DNA of 64,000 bases from Amblyornis subalaris (lineage: Eukaryota > Chordata > Aves > Passeriformes > Ptilonorhynchidae): the NCBI GenBank assembly GCA_018881555.1, contig JACAXG010000206.1, positions 69,155 to 133,154 of the forward strand, written 5' to 3'. Below the pieces are notes generated by a model, which saw only the letters and a program-made list of their open reading frames with translations, ran no database searches and was not told the DNA's origin. Positions 11,966 to 23,750 of this stretch are shown here, in pieces; the stretch's first letter is position 1; each line of letters opens with the position of its first letter. Both the position numbers and the translations under genes were made by a program.

Positions 11966-12680
11966 TTAAAGGATATTTTCTCTGGAAATCACTACATTTG
12001 TTCAAAGCTCATGCATATCCCAAGTTTCCCATTAGCCCCTTTTCTCCCAAGCTCTGGGTTTCTGCTTGGACACTCCAAATGAAACACAGTTTCTGGGATG
12101 AAAAACAGAGAGATTAAATAACCCCTCCTTCCAAGCTGCTGCTTGCAAGGAAAGCCCAAGAAAATGCTGCCCTGGTTTTGCTTCAAGGTGAGGAGTTCGG
12201 CAATGCTGTCTTGGGATCATGGGAACGTGACTGCCCAAAGGAACCGGCTCTGGAAGCAAAGGTGAAGCTGAGGTCCCCCTTGCTGGCATGGGAACAGCTT
12301 TATCTCCCCGAGGAGGACAGTTATGGATTGTCCCGTTAGGATTTGCATGATGGACTCTCTGCTCCACGAGCAGTTAAGGATTCGCATTATGGACTCTCCA
12401 GGCTGATGTTTCCAAGGACGAGGCTGGGTGACAACACAATCCCTCAATGGATGATCCACAGCCCAGGGGCAGCCCTGTCTGAGCACCAGACAACTCCTGA
12501 CACAGAGCACATGGAGGGAAAACACATGGGAGCACAAGGCAGGGGAAAAATGTGGATGTTTTGTCTGCTCGGGGCTGTGATTAGTTCTGGTAGCTGCGAT
12601 GGGGAGGTGGAGGTTGAGACTCTGTGATTAATGGGAGGTCTCACCATGGGCAGCGTCACTCCCAGGCTGCCTGATCGCTG

Positions 12681-12744
12681 GGGAGCTGCTATCTGTTGGG
12701 AGATGATGCTCTGGGAGCTGCTATCTGCTGGGAGATGATGCTCT
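12681..12744. repeat. Two-copy 32-bp tandem duplication
   Basis: 12681-12712 and 12713-12744 differ by one base (CTGTTGGG against CTGCTGGG). A recent local duplication in the spacer. Confidence 0.85.
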
Positions 12745-13217
12745 TCAAGCACAGTTCGTTAGCAGAGTCCCCTGGGGGGTGACAGACTGCGGTGGGTTAA
12801 GCACAGGCTGGACAAGGGGCTCTTGAATTTTGTGAGCTGACACGGTGGGGGATGAACCAAGGCCCTGCTGAGTGCAGGCAGAAGCGATTTTGGCTGGAGC
12901 TAATCCAGTTATCAGCCCCCACAACAGCCCTGTCACTCACCAGAGTCACGGGGTGAAACACTGCGAAAATGCCCTTAGAGATGGGCAGAATCATCCCACC
13001 AGCCACTGCCAGCCCCCAAAACACCAGCTGGGCCATCCTGAGATAAAAGTGGAACTGAAAATATGTGTGGAGACCTTCTGTGACTTGGGCATGGGTCAGA
13101 GATGAGCGGGTTTCTCATGGTTTCTCACGGATGATCTGCAGCAGTGACTCTCTCATGAGGGCAGTGGTCAGCCTTGGACAAAGAAATGAAGATTGTGGAG
13201 GAAGGTGGTGCCAAGAA

Positions 13218-13415
13218 ACACGGGGACAAACTTTTTAGCAGGGTCTGTTGTGATAGGACAAGGGGTGATGGTTTTAAACTAAAGGAGAGTTGATTCAGAT
13301 TAGATACGAGACGAAGTTCTTGCAGTGAGAGTGGTGAGGCCCTGGAACAGATTGCTCAGAGAAGCTGTGGCTGTCCCACCCCCCTGAGTGTTCAAGGCCA
13401 GGTTTTGTTCAAATC
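13218..13415 (+). mobile_element. CR1 LINE fragment, left arm of inverted pair
   Basis: Contains GGGGACAAACTTTTTAGCAG, GATAGGACAAGGGGTGATGG and GAGAGTGGTGAGGCCCTGG, breaking off at CAAGGCCAGG without the CR1 3' terminus. Confidence 0.85.
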
Positions 13416-13430
13416 AGGTTTTTTGGGGCT

Positions 13431-13903
13431 GAATGATTTGGGTTGGAAAGGACCTTAAAGATCATCCAATCCCAACCCCTGCCATGGGCAGGAACACCTT
13501 CCACTAGCCCAGGTTGCTCCGAGCCCCATCTAGCCTGGCCCGGAACACTTCCAGGGATGGGGCAGCCACAGCTTCTCTGGGAAACCTGTGCCAGGGCCTC
13601 ACCACCCTCACAACCAAGAATTCCTTCCTAATATCCCATCTAACACTGCCCTCTGTCAGTGGGAAGCCATTTCCCCTTGTCCTGTCCCTCCAGACCCTTA
13701 CCCAAAGCCTCTGTCCAGCTCTCCTGGAGCCCCTTTAGGCACTGGAAGGGGCTCTAAAGTTTGCCTGGAGCCTTCTCTTCTCTGGGTGAACACCCCCAGC
13801 TCTCCTAGCCTGGCTCCAGCCCTCGGAGCATCTTGGCCTCCTCTGGACCCACTCCGAGAGGTCCATGTCTTTCCTGTGCTGAGGACCTCAGAGCTGGATA
13901 TCA
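13431..13903 (-). mobile_element. CR1 LINE copy, right arm of inverted pair
   Basis: Opens with inverted 3' CR1 sequence (GGGTTGGAAAGGACCTTAAA) and extends about 470 bp to the GTCCATGTCTTTCCTGTGCT block. Together with 13218-13415 it forms a tail-to-tail pair only about 15 bp apart. Confidence 0.9.
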
Positions 13904-14980
13904 CGCTATTCTTTCCATGTTGGAGAGGAAAAAAGGGGCTCCTCCTCTCTGCAGCCCATGCACAAACAACCCACTGAGCCCTCCTTTCTTTCCCTAATTA
14001 GATGCAGTTTTGCATCATGGTTGTGTCATGCACCACTTTCTCATATCCCATCCCATGCCCGGGCTGTGTCACCAACCACATCCCGGCCAAGCTCCCTGTG
14101 CGCTCATGGCTGTGACTCCGAGGCTGGAATTTCAGTTTCCTTCCCCAGCACCATCAGTGATGGCTCCTGGATCAGGTCCCTGGGATGGTTCTGCTGGGGC
14201 TCATCTGCCCACAGCCCTCGTCTGGCAGTGCAGGAGGGTGTTCTGCATCCCATCTCACCCCGGGGGACACCGGCACCCCGGAGCTCTCCTCAGCCTCTGG
14301 TGTATCTGAAGGATTGACCTCTTCCCTTCTGGGGTTATCATCTACCAGACCCTCACTGCTGGCAGGTTACCTCGGCGAGACAGGGATAATCCTTCCTATC
14401 CAGGAGGGAATTCAATTTGTCTGCACTTTTAAATTAGTCACTTGTTGCTTTTAACGCTGACCAGTAAGCACAGAGCTGTGTCCCCCTGGCATACTCTGGC
14501 CATCAGTGCCTTCCCAACAGGCTCTTCTGTAGTGAAGAGGTCTCAGAGAAATGATTTTGAAGGAACACCAGGTTAGGGATCCTTCCATCTCACCCATTTG
14601 TGTTTTCGGGAGGGTTCCACTACAGTGGCCATGATCAGGATGGATCTGGATTGGGGGTTTATCCACGCAGCTGTAGAAGAAAGGCAGTGTCTTGGAGTAA
14701 GGACAAGGTTTCCATGTGCCACAGGTGCTCCAAGGTGAGACCTTGGAAGTGATCAGTGCCAGAGTGATCAATGCCTGAGTGATCACTGGAAAGTGGTGGT
14801 GCCTGCAGAAACCAGCCAGGAAACGCAGTTGTTGTGTTCTGCCACGTTAAGGTTAAACACCAGGACACCTGCACAGGGAACCTGAGGCAGGATAGGCCTA
14901 GGATGTGGACACAAGCCCCTCTCTCTGGTTTGTTTCACCCCAGCAGGATCCAAGGGACTGGTGCACATCGAGTCATAGGA

Positions 14981-15146
14981 ACATGGAATCATAGAACCAG
15001 ACAGTCACAGAATCATGGAATGGTTCGGGTCGGGAGGCACCTTAAAGATCATCTTGTTCTCAACCCCTGCCATGGGCAGGGACATTTTCCACTAGACCAG
15101 GTTGCTCAGAACCCCATCCAGCCTGGCCTGGAACACCTCCAGCACT
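14981..15146 (-). mobile_element. CR1 LINE 3' fragment
   Basis: Starts with repeated CATGGAATCATAGAA-type tail, then CACCTTAAAGATCATC, the CCATGGGCAGGGAC block and CCAGCCTGGCCTGGAACACC. Confidence 0.88.
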
Positions 15147-16628
15147 GTCCCTGTGCCCAGGACTGTCCCTATTGGAAACGAGCCACTGAGACATTAATTA
15201 GCAGTCTTCACAACAAGCTAATTAACACTTTTCCACAGGGCTGTGCTCGGAGTCTCCCAGCCAAGTATGACCCTGTGGGAGCGTGACAACCCCCGCACAC
15301 AGACCTGCTGGAGCATCCCCAGCTCCCGCCGTGCTGTGAGGCTGAGACCTGTTTCCCAGTGCAAGGAGAAGGATATTTCTGGGCTGCTTTCCTTCCAGCA
15401 GCTTCCCCTCATGGCTCGGCGTCTGCTGCGATCTTCATTTCCCTTCTACCCTCCATTATTCCTCAATATTCCTCTTCCAGGTTCTTTCCCTTATCTGCCG
15501 CCACCTTCCTGTTTTTCTTCCTCGCTCAGCACCCTCCAGCCTCCCTGGCTCCTGGACCATCGGCTCCTGTCGAAGGGCTTCCTCCTCCTCTGGCCCACGT
15601 CCTCCCAGCGATAGCCCCGAGCATCCCGGGGGGACCGCGGGCGTCCCGTGGGGTCCCGCGGGGAGAGGGTGGCGGTGCTGACCCCGCGCCGAAGGAAACG
15701 GCGCCGGGAGGAAACGGCGGCGGCGCTGGGCTCCCGGAATACCTCCGCTGAGGGTTACCCCAGGGAAGCAGAGATAAGCAGAACAAGGGAGAAGGAGGAG
15801 GAGGAGGTCAGGGCTGCTCAGCCGAGATGTTTGTGTGTCTTCTGGCACAAACACCGCTCTGGGCTTCCCCCAGCAGGCGCCAGCGTCCTCGCTGGGGGCA
15901 GCGGTTTGTTCAGCCCCCGCTCACCTTGGGACGTGCAGCTCAGCACCCTGGCGGCCAGGGAGATGCTCAAGGCCACGGGGAGACAATGCTGGGAGGGCCA
16001 AGTCCCGACACAGCAATTCCCAGGAGAGGAGCCCCTCTTTTTATGGTGTTTGTTGCCTTGGGTGCCCGTTCAGGGTTAGGACCTCGCTGTGCCTTGCGCT
16101 GGAAAGACTCAGGGCTATCCCTTAACCCTCAGGTGGGACCTAGAGGCACCTGGTGCCACAGCCTATCCCATGGGACAGCTGCCTGCGTGTGAGGAGCACC
16201 ACGGGTGACGTCCACCCTTAGTGGGCCAGTCTCAGGAGCCTGTGGCTCTTGCAAACCCCAGCACTTAGAGTTTGTCAGCTATAAGTCCTTGGAGAGGCTG
16301 CAGATCCTTGGAGAATGCAGCAAGGCCCCTCTTGGAAGAACCTGTGGTGTTTTGTCAGCCCTCAGACCCGGAGGTTCATCCCTCAGTGGGTGACCAGGGG
16401 ACTCAGCACAGTGGAAGCTGCAGCCAGAAGTCACCACCCCCTCTTACCCCATCCCAGAGAATCTCTATCCAGGAACCTCCTGCAGCCAAGTGATGCCTTG
16501 GGATGGGGAAAGATGCCTTGGCAGGTAAGTAAAAGACCCTGGAAGAGGAGTATTGAGGAATAATGAGGGGGTAAGAGGGAAATTAATATCATGACTTCTA
16601 CAGCACAGGCATAGCTGGAGATAGTGAA

Positions 16629-16783
16629 ATTCTATTCTATTCTATTCTATTCTATTCTATTCTATTCTATTCTATTCTATTCCATTCCATTCCATTCCAT
16701 TCCATTCCATTCCATTCCATTCCATTCCACTCCACTCCACTCCACTCCATTCCATTCCATTCCATTCCATTCCATTCCATTCC
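16629..16783. repeat. Pentanucleotide microsatellite (ATTCT/ATTCC/ACTCC)
   Basis: Thirty-one uninterrupted 5-bp units in four blocks: ATTCT x10 (16629-16678), ATTCC x10 (16679-16728), ACTCC x4 (16729-16748), ATTCC x7 (16749-16783). Confidence 0.97.
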
Positions 16784-18000
16784 ATCCTGTTAAATTCCAT
16801 TAAATTCATTCAAATGATTCATGATTCCATGACCGTGCCCCACGGCTGTGTGTTGGGACATCTACCACCCTGTCCCCTGGAGAGCAAAGTCACCTCGAAA
16901 CTAAAAAAAAAAGGCCCATTCCAATGTAGCTGGCTCGTTACCCCATCAGCTGGGAAAAATAAAAAACCTCAGCTGCCAACTTCCCCTCCAAAACCCAGGA
17001 CTTCTCCAAAGTCCCGGGAGAGCACAACTTGACACTCGGGTCTCAGTTTAGACACACACTCGTGACTCCGCTGCAATGAGCACGAAGCTGTCTCAGAGCC
17101 AGCTCCAGCCGCTCTTCCCAAGCCAAACCTGCTGCCTTCCTCCTGCTATATTTATCAGAAGGATTCAGCCGGTTGGAAAGTGCTTGGGGATGCAGCGGGG
17201 GTGGAGAGACCTTGGAATTCAGCCCTGGGAGAAAACCCGGAGTCGCCTCCGGCCCCACGTGGATCTTGCGAGATGCTCTCACACCCCCCTCGGGGTAATT
17301 CCAGTGTAAAGCAGGGAGGCTGCTGGTGAATTCCTCACGCTCTACAGACAATTTGTAAGTCTTTAGCACCCTTGTGCTCGTCCTTTTGCTGGGGACCTGC
17401 TCCCCTCCCAAACCCTCACCATCCTCGTATCCACTGGAGAATTCCAGGGTGAGCTGCCGCCACTTTTCTTCTGCCCACGAGATGGTTCTAGTCAATTTTT
17501 CATCACCCTGTCTGTCTGAACCTACAGGGATCATCACCCTAAACTGGGAATTCTTCCTGATGCAAGTGAGATCGATGCATTTGAAATATTTTGTCACTCC
17601 CACACTCTCCTGTAGCAGTGAGATCTGAAGTGAACAACACACAAAACCTCTCCCACACCTCCACAGCGAGAAAGGACAGTGTGCAGGTGTCTCTTGCTCT
17701 CATGTTTTTGCATCCCCTGGGAAGATCTGTTCCCAGCTGGGAGCCTTGCCCACGCCAGCCAGGAGGAGCTCCCTCAAATCCCTGCGGCTGCCGGTGTTGA
17801 GCAAGCTGGGCAAGGAAGGGATTCCAGCCCCACACCACAGCACGTGGGCTGCTGTTGGGCAACCAGGCTTGCAGCAACACGGGATCAAACCTCTTGGGCC
17901 TAGGGGTTTTATGGCACTCAGCTTCCTGTTCGTTCCCGGAGCACACACTCCTGGCAGTTCAGCCTCTGATGTGCTTTTTTTTCTTTCTGTGCTGGGATGA

Positions 18001-18272
18001 TTCTCTGGGCAACCTGTGCCAGGGCCTCACCACTCTCACAAGGAACAATTTCTGCCCAATATCCCATTTAACCCTGCCCTCTGGCCGTGGGAAGCCATTC
18101 CCCCTTGTCCTGTCCCTCCAGGCTCTATTCCAAAGTCCCTCTCCAGCTCTCCTGGAGCCCCTTTAGGCACTGGAAGGGGCTTTGAGGTCTCCCTGGAGCC
18201 TTCTCTTCTCCAGGTGAACACCCCCAGCTCTCCCAGCCTGGCTCCAGAGCAGAGGGGCTCCAGCCTTCAGAG
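18001..18272 (-). mobile_element. CR1 LINE fragment lacking its 3' end
   Basis: Starts abruptly at CTCTGGGCAACCTGTGCCAG, inside the element, and runs to GAGCAGAGGGGCTCCAGCC. The terminal roughly 130 bp seen in sister copies is missing. Confidence 0.88.
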
Positions 18273-18940
18273 CTGAAAATGAGACAGGATGAGACAGCCC
18301 AGCTCCCTTGAGGTATGCAGGGTGGCAATTCCCAAACAGACACGGGATGAGGTGATGGAAATCATCCCCCGGGAATGAGACCTGTTCAAAATGACGGGTC
18401 CAGGGGCAGATTTCACGGTTCTGCTGGGAGAGCAACAGCAGGAGTTGCTCCACTCCACACTTTTCCATCTATTCAAGGAAATACACTCCACACTTCCCTT
18501 TGTAAAGCCTTCCCGGACCACGAGATGGCATCAAAAACCAGTGCAGCCTGAACCAGAGAGGTTTTTCCCTCTGGTCTGGCCTCCTCCAGCAAACCCGGAC
18601 TTTCTGAGGTTCATCCTGCTGGGATGGATGGGGCAGCAGGTCCCTTCTCACAGGAGTGTCCCTTCTGCCCCAGGAAACCCCCTGTTGGCTCCCTCGTCCT
18701 GCACAATTTTTCTAAATAAATTAAAATTAAATTCCACGTGCTTCCAGTTTATTCCACACCCAAACCAGGCCCAGGTGCCCACCTCACCAGTCCCTTGCTG
18801 CTGACCCTCAGAAAACCCTCCCAGCACTTTGCCCTTCCTGCCCCAGCTCCTTACGAATGACCTCGATTTCCAGTCCCACCAGTTCTCCTCCTGTTTCCAT
18901 TTCCCTCCCTGAGGCTCATGGATAAACAAAGCAGGGAAGA

Positions 18941-19000
18941 GGGGAACAACAGGGTTACCAGGGGAAAAACAGGGTTACCAGGGGAAAAACAGGGTTACAG
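18941..19000. repeat. Three-copy 20-bp tandem repeat
   Basis: Units at 18941, 18961 and 18981 of the type GGGGAAAAACAGGGTTACCA. Nothing else recognised nearby. Confidence 0.9.
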
Positions 19001-20365
19001 GAGAAAACGGGTCCTGAGTGGCCGGTGGCACATGACGGACCCGCGCACGTCACCGGGAGCCTGGCACGGTGCCTGACGAGATAACCTTTCACTGGAGCAC
19101 CAAAAACACCCTTTTCCGAAGGATCTTGGGAGGTCTCCCTTCCTTCCAGGAGCCAGCAGCCCTTCTGGCTTCGCAGGCAGTCAGAGGGTGCCAGCAGCAC
19201 AGTGAAGTCGTTCCAGCAGGGCTCTCCACGGGGCAGGGCCGTGGCTTTCTCCATCTGGACTCACTGGGATTGGAGCCTTCCTGCCTCAGTTTCCCTTCTG
19301 CCAAGTGGACGCTGAAAGTGGCTCTGCAGAGACACTGGTCTGTCCCCAAACCCAAATTCTGCACGCACCAGACACAGTCTCCATCCCTGTGCCACCCTTC
19401 AAAGACAAACACGGCACAGAACAAATATTTGGGCCTGAGGAACCTCTCCAGTGAGCGCCTCATGCTGTGAGCAGGAGCGATCAAGACGTGAAGACAGGGA
19501 CACAAATAAGAGTCCGGGCATCTCTTGGAACAGACAAGGGCAATCACAGCGCTGTTCCCAGGCCAGACGCTTCGGGAAAGCACCTTCCCAGCTCCGTGTT
19601 GGGAGGGAACACTCAGGTGAGCGTAGGAGGAGCCAAGAGCCCAGGTGCCCTCCTTGTTCAGGCTCTTATCTGGGCCGTGGCCAATCTCTGAGCCTGCAGA
19701 GAAAGGAAAAATTGTGAAACACTCCCCCAAAAAGCCGTGCCCAGAGCTCTCCCAGTAAAGCCAGGATGGAAAAGTTGCTCTGGTTGGAAGGTACTGACAC
19801 ACTGGTCACAAGAAGAGCAAAGGACATGGAAAAGGGAGTTTTGCTTTCTCTCTGTACAACGCCCACAGGAAAGTTCTTTGGATACAAATTCTCGTGGGTC
19901 ACTGTCCCCACTTCTCTCTCACTTCTTCTTTTCCGTGGATTTCTTCCCCTGAGGCCAGCTGGGGGTTTCTTTTTGAAGCACAAGGTCTGTCCTGACGCTG
20001 AGATGTCCCCACCCTGCAGCTGTCATCTGAGCAGGGGGTGACCAGAGAGGGGCACAGAAGGGAAGTCAGGCCCTGCTTTCCGTCACAAGCCAGGATGGAT
20101 GGACACAGAGTGCAGAGCGGCTCGAAACGACAAGCTCAGCAAGTTGGGGAAGGAGGAGGCCAGGATCAGGTGACAGGGCAGAGCAGCTGAATTCTCAGCA
20201 ATTCCCATGACTCTTGAATTCCCTGGAGGCTGGGGTATGGTAGGAGCAAGGGCAAAGTCAGGCAAGTACCACAAAGGGAATAGAGGTCACAGCATCTGCT
20301 CCAAAGTGTCTGAACCTGCCTGAGCCAGATGGACATGAGCCAGGTGGGCCCAGGTGGGCAAGCAG

Positions 20366-20952
20366 GCCAATGGCCCCTGGGCTGTCCCAGCAATGGTGTG
20401 TCCAGCAGGGCCAGGACAGTGTCTGTCCCCTGTGCTGGCACTGCTGGGGCACCTCCAGTGCTGGGGGCAGCTCTGGGACCCTCCTGACCAGAGAGACCTT
20501 GAGGGGCTGGAGCGTGTCCAGGGAAGGGAACAGAGCTGGGGAAGGGACTGGAGCACCAGGAGTGGCTGAGGGAGCTGGGAAAGGGGCTCGGCCTGGAGAA
20601 AAGGAGGCTCAAGGGGGACCTTCTGGCTCTCCACAACTCCCTGACAGGAGAGGGCAGCCAGGTGGAGTCAGGCTCTGCTCCCAGGAAACAAGGGACAGGA
20701 TGAGAGGGAAGGGCCTCAGGCTGTACCAGGGGAGATTTAGAATGGATATTAGGAAACATTTCTTCACCAAAAGGCTTCTCCAGCCTTGGCACAGCTGTCT
20801 AGAGCAATGGTGGACTCCCCATCCCTGGAGGGATTTAAAAGCCATGTGGATGTGTCACCTGGGGACACGGGTTAGTGGTGGCCTTGGCAGTGCTGGGGGA
20901 TGGTTGGACTCGATGATCTTGAAGGGCTTTTCCAACCTAAACGATTCTGTGG
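20366..20952 (+). mobile_element. CR1 LINE copy, about 590 bp
   Basis: Runs from the GGCCAATGGCCCCTGGGCTG region through GAGGGGCTGGAGCGTGTCC, GAAGGGCCTCAGGCTGTACC and GGACTCGATGATCTTGAAGG to CTTTTCCAACCTAAACGATT. One of the longest CR1 copies here. Confidence 0.85.
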
Positions 20953-21613
20953 CACCTTGTATGGAAAGCACATGCCAAAGGCACCCTGGAGCTAAGGTGT
21001 TTCCCAATAGGAACATCCTGGACTATCTGGGACCAGAGCAGCTGCCCCAACCAGCCTCACATTGAAGGGGACACAGCACTGGGGAGCTGCCCCAGCCTGA
21101 AAAGCTGAGGAAAAAAGTCCCTAGCCAAGGGACAGAGAATATAGGAGAAGTTCCTGTAGATTCAAGAATCTGTCAAATCACAAGGAAAATTCAGCCTTGA
21201 TAAACACAAAGTTGCACCTTTGGCTCCAGGAGTACCACAGCCAAAAACTGCTGGGAGAGCTGGGAATGGATGGAGCAAGGGAACCAAGGAGAGCTTTCAG
21301 ATAAAAACGCATGAAACTCTTAATGTTTAATCCAGACAAGGACTCTGCCTTGTGTCCGTGCTGAGGATCAATGCCGCAACTGTGCAAAGGGACACAAAAT
21401 TTGCAGGAGCAGATGAAATCGCTGTCCTCGCCTCGCCCCACCCACCCAGGGCCAGCGAGTTCCGCCCTCGAAGCCTCGCTGCTCGCCCAGGTCTGGACCC
21501 GGTTTGCCCCAGCGACGGTGGGAAGAAGGTTTTTGCTGATGTCGCCTATTCCTGAGTCAGTCACAGGGCTCCTCGTGAGCCAGCCCGGCTGAGTCACCGC
21601 GGGATTGCGTAAA

Positions 21614-21681
21614 CGGAGCTCCCGGTTTGCGCGGATCTGCAGGGAACCGGAGCTCCCTGTTCGCACAGATTTGCAGGAAGC
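21614..21681. repeat. Two-copy 34-bp diverged tandem duplication
   Basis: Units begin at 21614 and 21648, sharing CGGAGCTCCC and GATTTGCAGG or GATCTGCAGG cores with several substitutions, so this is an older duplication than the one at 12681. Confidence 0.7.
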
Positions 21682-22345
21682 AGGGGGGAGGATGTTGCAG
21701 GATCCTCGAGGGGCCTTCAGCCTCGTAAGCAGCATCACCAGCAGGAGGCTAAAGGGGTGTAGGACACCAAGACCCCCCCAGTTTCCATGGCCATTGCATG
21801 GACGCAATTCCAGGCTTGGTGTTGGGTTCAGCTCTGCTGGTGGCTGTTCTCATCCCCCACCCACACCAGGAGCACACAGCCACCACCAGCCAGGACAGCC
21901 TGGCCACCCTCTTGCTTCATGAGGCAGCGAAGCTCATCTTCTGCCTGGACAGAAAAAGTCTGGTCAACAAACCCCAGCTGCCACCAGACGAGCCTGAATC
22001 CGTCAGGATCAGCCAACAGCCGGTCCAAGGCATGTTCCAGTGAGCTTTGTAGAGCCACGTGCTCCAGCAGTGACTCTGGCAGGCACCAAATGCTTGGAGA
22101 GGGAGGATTTGAGCTCAGGATGTCCCAGCTCCCGCGGAGAGGTGAGGATTACGTCGGTGTCCAACCCTTCCAGCGAGGATTTACCAGGCATTTATGGCTT
22201 CATAAAATCCTTTTTACCCACTGCCCTGGGCGAGAATTTTGCCCCGGCAGCTGATGCAGCTGTGTAATAACCATCATTATTCCCATCAAGGCCTCACTGA
22301 TGTTCTGCTGCTGCCAGGCAGAGCCAGTCAGCTGCAAAATCGTGC

Positions 22346-22498
22346 CATAGGAATCTTGGAATCATGCAAAGGCTTGGGATGGAAGGAACCTTAAAGTTCA
22401 TCCCATTCCCATCCCTTGCTATGGACAGGGACACCTTCCACTAGACCAGGTGGTTCCAAGGGGTCCAACCCGGCCTTGAGCACTTCCAGGGATGATGC
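22346..22498 (-). mobile_element. CR1 LINE 3' fragment
   Basis: Inverted CR1 3' end (GGAATCATGCAAAGGCTTGG, GGAACCTTAAAGTTCATCCC) through GACACCTTCCACTAGACC to CACTTCCAGGGATG. Confidence 0.85.
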
Positions 22499-23241
22499 TC
22501 AAAGAGGGACACAAAGCCAAAGAATAAAAGAACTTCAGGAGCAAACATTGTAGTTCTGCTTTGGTAGTAAAATTATAGTGTTTAAAAAGTGGCTAAAAAG
22601 GGTGAGTTAGGAAAAATCAGGGTGGATACTCCCCAAAGGAGGTCTGGGAGCCCAGCTGGACAGGCTTTGGCTTCAGGGAGGAGCACAGTTCACTCCTACC
22701 CTAAGCCAAGCTGAGCTATTTGGTTATTAAATAAATCTGCATTTCATACCCTTGTTGTAAAAAATGATTATTTTAAATCCTGAAGATGAAAACACCCCAT
22801 ACCTGAATTAATTAGGGCTTTTTTTTTTAATGATGGGAGATGATTATACACAGAAACTTCTTTCTTCCTAAAACTTCTGGGTGTTGGCCCTGCAGCAGCT
22901 TCATTAAGAGCTATTTCCTGCTCAAGGTTGAAGCAGGGACACGGTGATTCAACCAGCACTGATTCAGAAAGCAATAAGGGAGGTTTGCCCAAGGCCTCCT
23001 GACCCATTTCCTTATCTCACTCCTGTATTGGTGGATTTTGCTCCAAAGGCCAAAGCCTCAGCAAATGCCATTCATTTTTCTGATAGACTAAAAAAAAAAA
23101 AAACCAGGGCAAAAAAAAAGGGATGGGGGAAGGGGTTGTTTATACCTGGTTGGGGCAAACAAGGGATTTACAGATTCTCTGGGAAGTCTCTAATGTGGAA
23201 ACTTTCCTGGCTGCACTCAGCATCATATATAAAAACAACTT

Positions 23242-23672
23242 ACCATAGAATCATGGAAGGGTTTGGGTTGGAAGATAATGATTAAAAGATCATCCAGTTC
23301 CACCCTCCTGCCATGGACAGGGACACCTTCCACTAGCCCAGGTTGTTCCAAGCCCTGTCCAACCTGGCCTTGGACACTTCCAGGGCTGGGGCAGCCACAG
23401 CTTCTCTGGGCAACCTGTGCCAGGGCCTCACCACCCTCACAGGGAACAATTCCTTCCCAATATCCCATCTAACCCTGCCCTCTGACAGTGGGAAGCCATT
23501 CCCCCTTATCCTGGCACTCCATCCCTTGTCCCAAGTCCCTCTCCAGCTCTCCTGGAGCCCCTTTAGGCACTGGAAGGGGCTCCGAGGTCTCCCTGGCTCC
23601 TTCTCTTCTCCAGGTGAACACCTCCAGCTCTCCCATCCTGGCTCCAGAGCAGAGGGGCTCCAGCCCTTGGGG
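23242..23672 (-). mobile_element. CR1 LINE copy
   Basis: Opens CATAGAATCATGGAAGGG, then the CCATGGACAGGGACACC block, the GCAGCCACAGCTTCTCTGGG block and GGAGCCCCTTTAGGCACTGG, ending near GGGGCTCCAGCCCTTGG. Confidence 0.92.
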
Positions 23673-23680
23673 CATCTCAT

Positions 23681-23750
23681 CTCAAAAACGACCAACTTAT
23701 CTCAAAAATGATCAACTTATCTCAAAAATGATCAACTTATCTCAAAAATG
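23681..23750. repeat. 20-bp tandem repeat, 3.5 copies
   Basis: Exact 20-bp period, unit CTCAAAAATGATCAACTTAT, starting at 23681, 23701, 23721 and 23741 (partial), directly beyond the CR1 copy. The first unit has two C-for-T changes. Confidence 0.92.

Noticed and set aside
17043..17642. 199-codon minus-strand frame in the spacer
   Set aside because: No family resemblance, no transmembrane or signal segment, no splice-supported extension and no promoter features; compatible with a chance frame.
19089..19802. 237-codon minus-strand frame
   Set aside because: No recognisable motif; composition like the surrounding non-coding DNA, with overlapping frames on the other strand.
20366..20952. A long spliced gene suggested by a 231-codon plus-strand frame (20370-21065)
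   Set aside because: The frame coincides with a CR1 LINE copy and translates its non-coding 3' region.
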